Shown here: piece after piece, positions 62,391-64,000 of the stretch | How the letters are laid out: the number at the start of each line of letters is the position of its first letter | How positions within the stretch are numbered: position 1 is the stretch's first letter | NCBI RefSeq assembly: GCF_019931165.1 | Contig: NZ_JAIOUP010000003.1 | Span: 62,001-126,000, forward strand | Length of the DNA stretch: 64,000 bases | From: Schnuerera sp. xch1 | GTDB lineage: Bacteria > Bacillota > Clostridia > Tissierellales > Tepidimicrobiaceae | Direction: 5' to 3' | Position numbers and translations under genes: made by a program | Notes under the pieces: model-generated | Told to the model about the DNA's origin: nothing | Database searches by the model: none | The model's input: only the letters and a program-made list of their open reading frames with translations

Positions 62391-63561
62391 TAAAGTAGAT
62401 AAAATAAATAGTGTATTTAAAAATAACATGAGAAAATATGGTATGGCAATAGCCTTAATCTTAATAATAGGCTTATTTCAAATTCTTACTGATGGAATTT
62501 TATTAAAACCATTAAATATAACTAATCTGATCTTACAGAACAGTTATATATTGATTTTAGCCGTTGGTATGTTATTGGTAATAATAACAGGGAATGTGGA
62601 CTTATCCGTAGGATCTGTAGTTGCATTTATAGGGGCTATAGCGGCAAAGTTAATGATAGAACAAAATATGCCAGTTATACCGGTGATTATAATATCCTTA
62701 TTGATAGGTGCTCTTGTAGGTGCTTGGCATGGTTTCTGGATCGCATTTGTTAAAATACCGGCTTTTATAGTAACTTTATCTGGGATGCTACTTTTTAGAG
62801 GGTTGACAATGGTAATACTGAAGGGACAAACTTTAGCTCCTTTTGAAAAATCCTATCAAATTTTAAGTTCTGGATTTATAGGAGATATCTTTGGGGGACA
62901 AACATTTCATATAACCACATTATTAATGGGGATAGTGTTTTCTTTAATATATGTATTTGTCGAAATGAAGAATAGAAAAGATAAAATAAAATATGGGTTT
63001 GATGTAATTTCTATGAAATTATTGATAGCAAAGATTTCTCTTATTGTTATTGTAATAAATCTATTAACTTACAGTTTTGCATCCTATAGAGGGATACCAA
63101 ATGTATTAGTGTTATTATTTTTCCTTGTTGTAATATATACCTTCGTAACTAATAAAACCATTGCAGGAAGGTATATATATGCTACAGGTGGTAATGAAAA
63201 AGCAGCAAGATTATCAGGAATAAAGACCAATAAGGTTTTGTTTTGGGTGTATGTAAATATGGGACTAATGACAGCATTAGCAGGGATAATATTTTCAGGA
63301 AGATTAAATGCAGCAATGCCTGGAGCGGGTAATGGATTTGAATTAGATGCAATAGCTGCATGCTATATAGGTGGTGCTTCAGCTTCAGGAGGAATTGGAA
63401 CCATTATAGGAGCCATTATAGGTGGGCTTGTAATGGGAGTATTGAATAACGGTATGTCCATTTTAGGGATAGGTATAGATTGGCAACAGGCAATAAAAGG
63501 TCTTGTTCTGTTAATAGCGGTAGCTTTTGATGCATATACAAAGTCAAAATCTAATAACTAA
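62380..63561 (+). CDS. mmsB: Monosaccharide ABC transporter permease (MmsB/GguB-type)
   Basis: A 393-residue membrane permease (BPD_transp_2 family) with about 10-12 TM segments. Family marks: [24 protein letters not shown] (near 55-80), [36 protein letters not shown] (the ATPase-contact EAA-like loop) and [23 protein letters not shown]. The ATG lies within the ATPase gene end, with SD AAGGAGG. Together with ChvE and MmsA forms the importer. Confidence 0.94.
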   Translation: MVDNKVDKINSVFKNNMRKYGMAIALILIIGLFQILTDGILLKPLNITNLILQNSYILILAVGMLLVIITGNVDLSVGSVVAFIGAIAAKLMIEQNMPVIPVIIISLLIGALVGAWHGFWIAFVKIPAFIVTLSGMLLFRGLTMVILKGQTLAPFEKSYQILSSGFIGDIFGGQTFHITTLLMGIVFSLIYVFVEMKNRKDKIKYGFDVISMKLLIAKISLIVIVINLLTYSFASYRGIPNVLVLLFFLVVIYTFVTNKTIAGRYIYATGGNEKAARLSGIKTNKVLFWVYVNMGLMTALAGIIFSGRLNAAMPGAGNGFELDAIAACYIGGASASGGIGTIIGAIIGGLVMGVLNNGMSILGIGIDWQQAIKGLVLLIAVAFDAYTKSKSNN

Positions 63562-63586
63562 AATAGAGTATAGTGAGGTGAAATAA

Positions 63587-64000
63587 ATGGGTAAGTATAC
63601 AATAGGCGTTGATTTTGGAACATTGTCAGGTAGAGCTATATTGGTGAACGTCCACACTGGGGAGGAATTGAATTCTAGTGTATATGCATATTCACATCAG
63701 GTTATGGATGATAGATTGCCTTCAGGAAAAGAGTTGCCCCATGATTGGGCATTACAACACCCACAAGATTATTTGGATGTTTTGGCAAATACAATACCAG
63801 ATGTTTTGAAAAAAACTAATATTAGTCCAGATGATGTAATAGGTGTGGGTATAGATTTTACAGCCTGTACAGTCTTGCCAGTTAAGGAAGATGGTACTCC
63901 ATTATGTTTTTTAGATAAGTATAAAGATAGACCACATGCTTACGTAAAATTGTGGAAGCATCATGCAGCTCAAAATCTAGCAAATGAATTAAATAGTGTG
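63587..64000 (+). CDS. araB: Ribulokinase (5' part, cut by the window edge)
   Basis: The first 138 codons of an FGGY-family kinase phosphorylating L-ribulose to ribulose-5-phosphate in arabinose use. Visible: [17 protein letters not shown] (phosphate-1 motif with the ribulokinase-type FGTLSGRA), [18 protein letters not shown] and [20 protein letters not shown], all ribulokinase-specific. GAGGTG SD before the ATG. It follows mmsB by 25 bases, so the importer is likely for L-arabinose, or at least co-regulated with its use. Incomplete at position 64000; no stop reached. Confidence 0.94.
   Translation, partial: MGKYTIGVDFGTLSGRAILVNVHTGEELNSSVYAYSHQVMDDRLPSGKELPHDWALQHPQDYLDVLANTIPDVLKKTNISPDDVIGVGIDFTACTVLPVKEDGTPLCFLDKYKDRPHAYVKLWKHHAAQNLANELNSV

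Noticed and set aside
1-64000. CRISPR array, tRNA, rRNA, prophage or intact insertion sequence
   Set aside because: No spaced repeats, tRNA cloverleaf-like sequence, rRNA sequence, integrase, capsid or intact transposase was noticed; a dedicated tRNA scan was not possible here.

Overview
The window is AT-rich chromosomal DNA (about one third GC by eye) with short intergenic gaps, GTG/TTG starts, strong Shine-Dalgarno (SD) sequences and compact hairpin terminators. The gene set (SpmA/SpmB, DAP-pathway genes, AddAB, a LytST pair, DUF1540, DUF1292, class II ribonucleotide reductase, several peptidases and an amino acid/dicarboxylate symporter) points to a spore-forming, anaerobic, peptide- and sugar-using Firmicute, most likely Clostridia/Tissierellia. 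No rRNA, tRNA, CRISPR array, intact transposase or prophage was seen.

Layout. 1-1.1 kb: an unrecognised membrane protein between two odd, less AT-rich flanks, one of which looks like a decayed REP-like element. 1.1-3.5 kb: a TPP riboswitch and terminator controlling a ThiD-methyltransferase fusion and TenA. 3.5-8 kb: single genes (GNAT, membrane protein, UPF0178, SfsA, DUF2007-like, PLP-dependent desulfhydrase family, free-methionine-sulfoxide reductase). 8-17.5 kb: NrdJ behind tandem NrdR-box-like sites, an orphan DNA methyltransferase overlapping a PepD dipeptidase gene, DUF1292, M18 aminopeptidase, HAD phosphatase, radical SAM protein and a small P-loop protein. 17.5-25 kb: DUF1540, a DUF6648-like protein and a wall/spore group (lysA, spmA, spmB, LD-carboxypeptidase, dapF), then a symporter and an orphan YceG-like LysM protein. 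25-38.5 kb: pseudouridine synthase, nucleoside kinase, NagZ, AddB, AddA, lipase-like hydrolase and two membrane proteins. 38.5-45.5 kb: ABC exporter behind a MarR-like gene remnant, a small protein, then a polysaccharide deacetylase-response regulator-kinase-lipoprotein operon.

45.6-50.4 kb is a LytS/LytT two-component system next to a CstA-family transporter, the arrangement of pyruvate-sensing and uptake modules. GlpP and a VanW protein follow. 52-64 kb is sugar metabolism: a LacI-type regulator divergent from galK-galT-galE with two matching operators; a DeoR regulator plus a permease-less double ABC ATPase; and, divergent from these, a ChvE/MmsA/MmsB-type monosaccharide ABC importer followed by the start of ribulokinase (araB), which runs off the window.

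Most of the window is ordinary core genome. The points most worth a second look are the riboswitch-controlled ThiD-methyltransferase fusion, the orphan beta-class DNA methyltransferase, the DeoR/orphan-ATPase pair facing an arabinose-type importer, iron-sulfur-type cysteine signatures in both AddA and AddB, a PhoB-like direct repeat in front of the deacetylase/two-component operon, and an apparent CTG start for lytS. Start codons given here were chosen by SD spacing and often differ from the longest reading frame.
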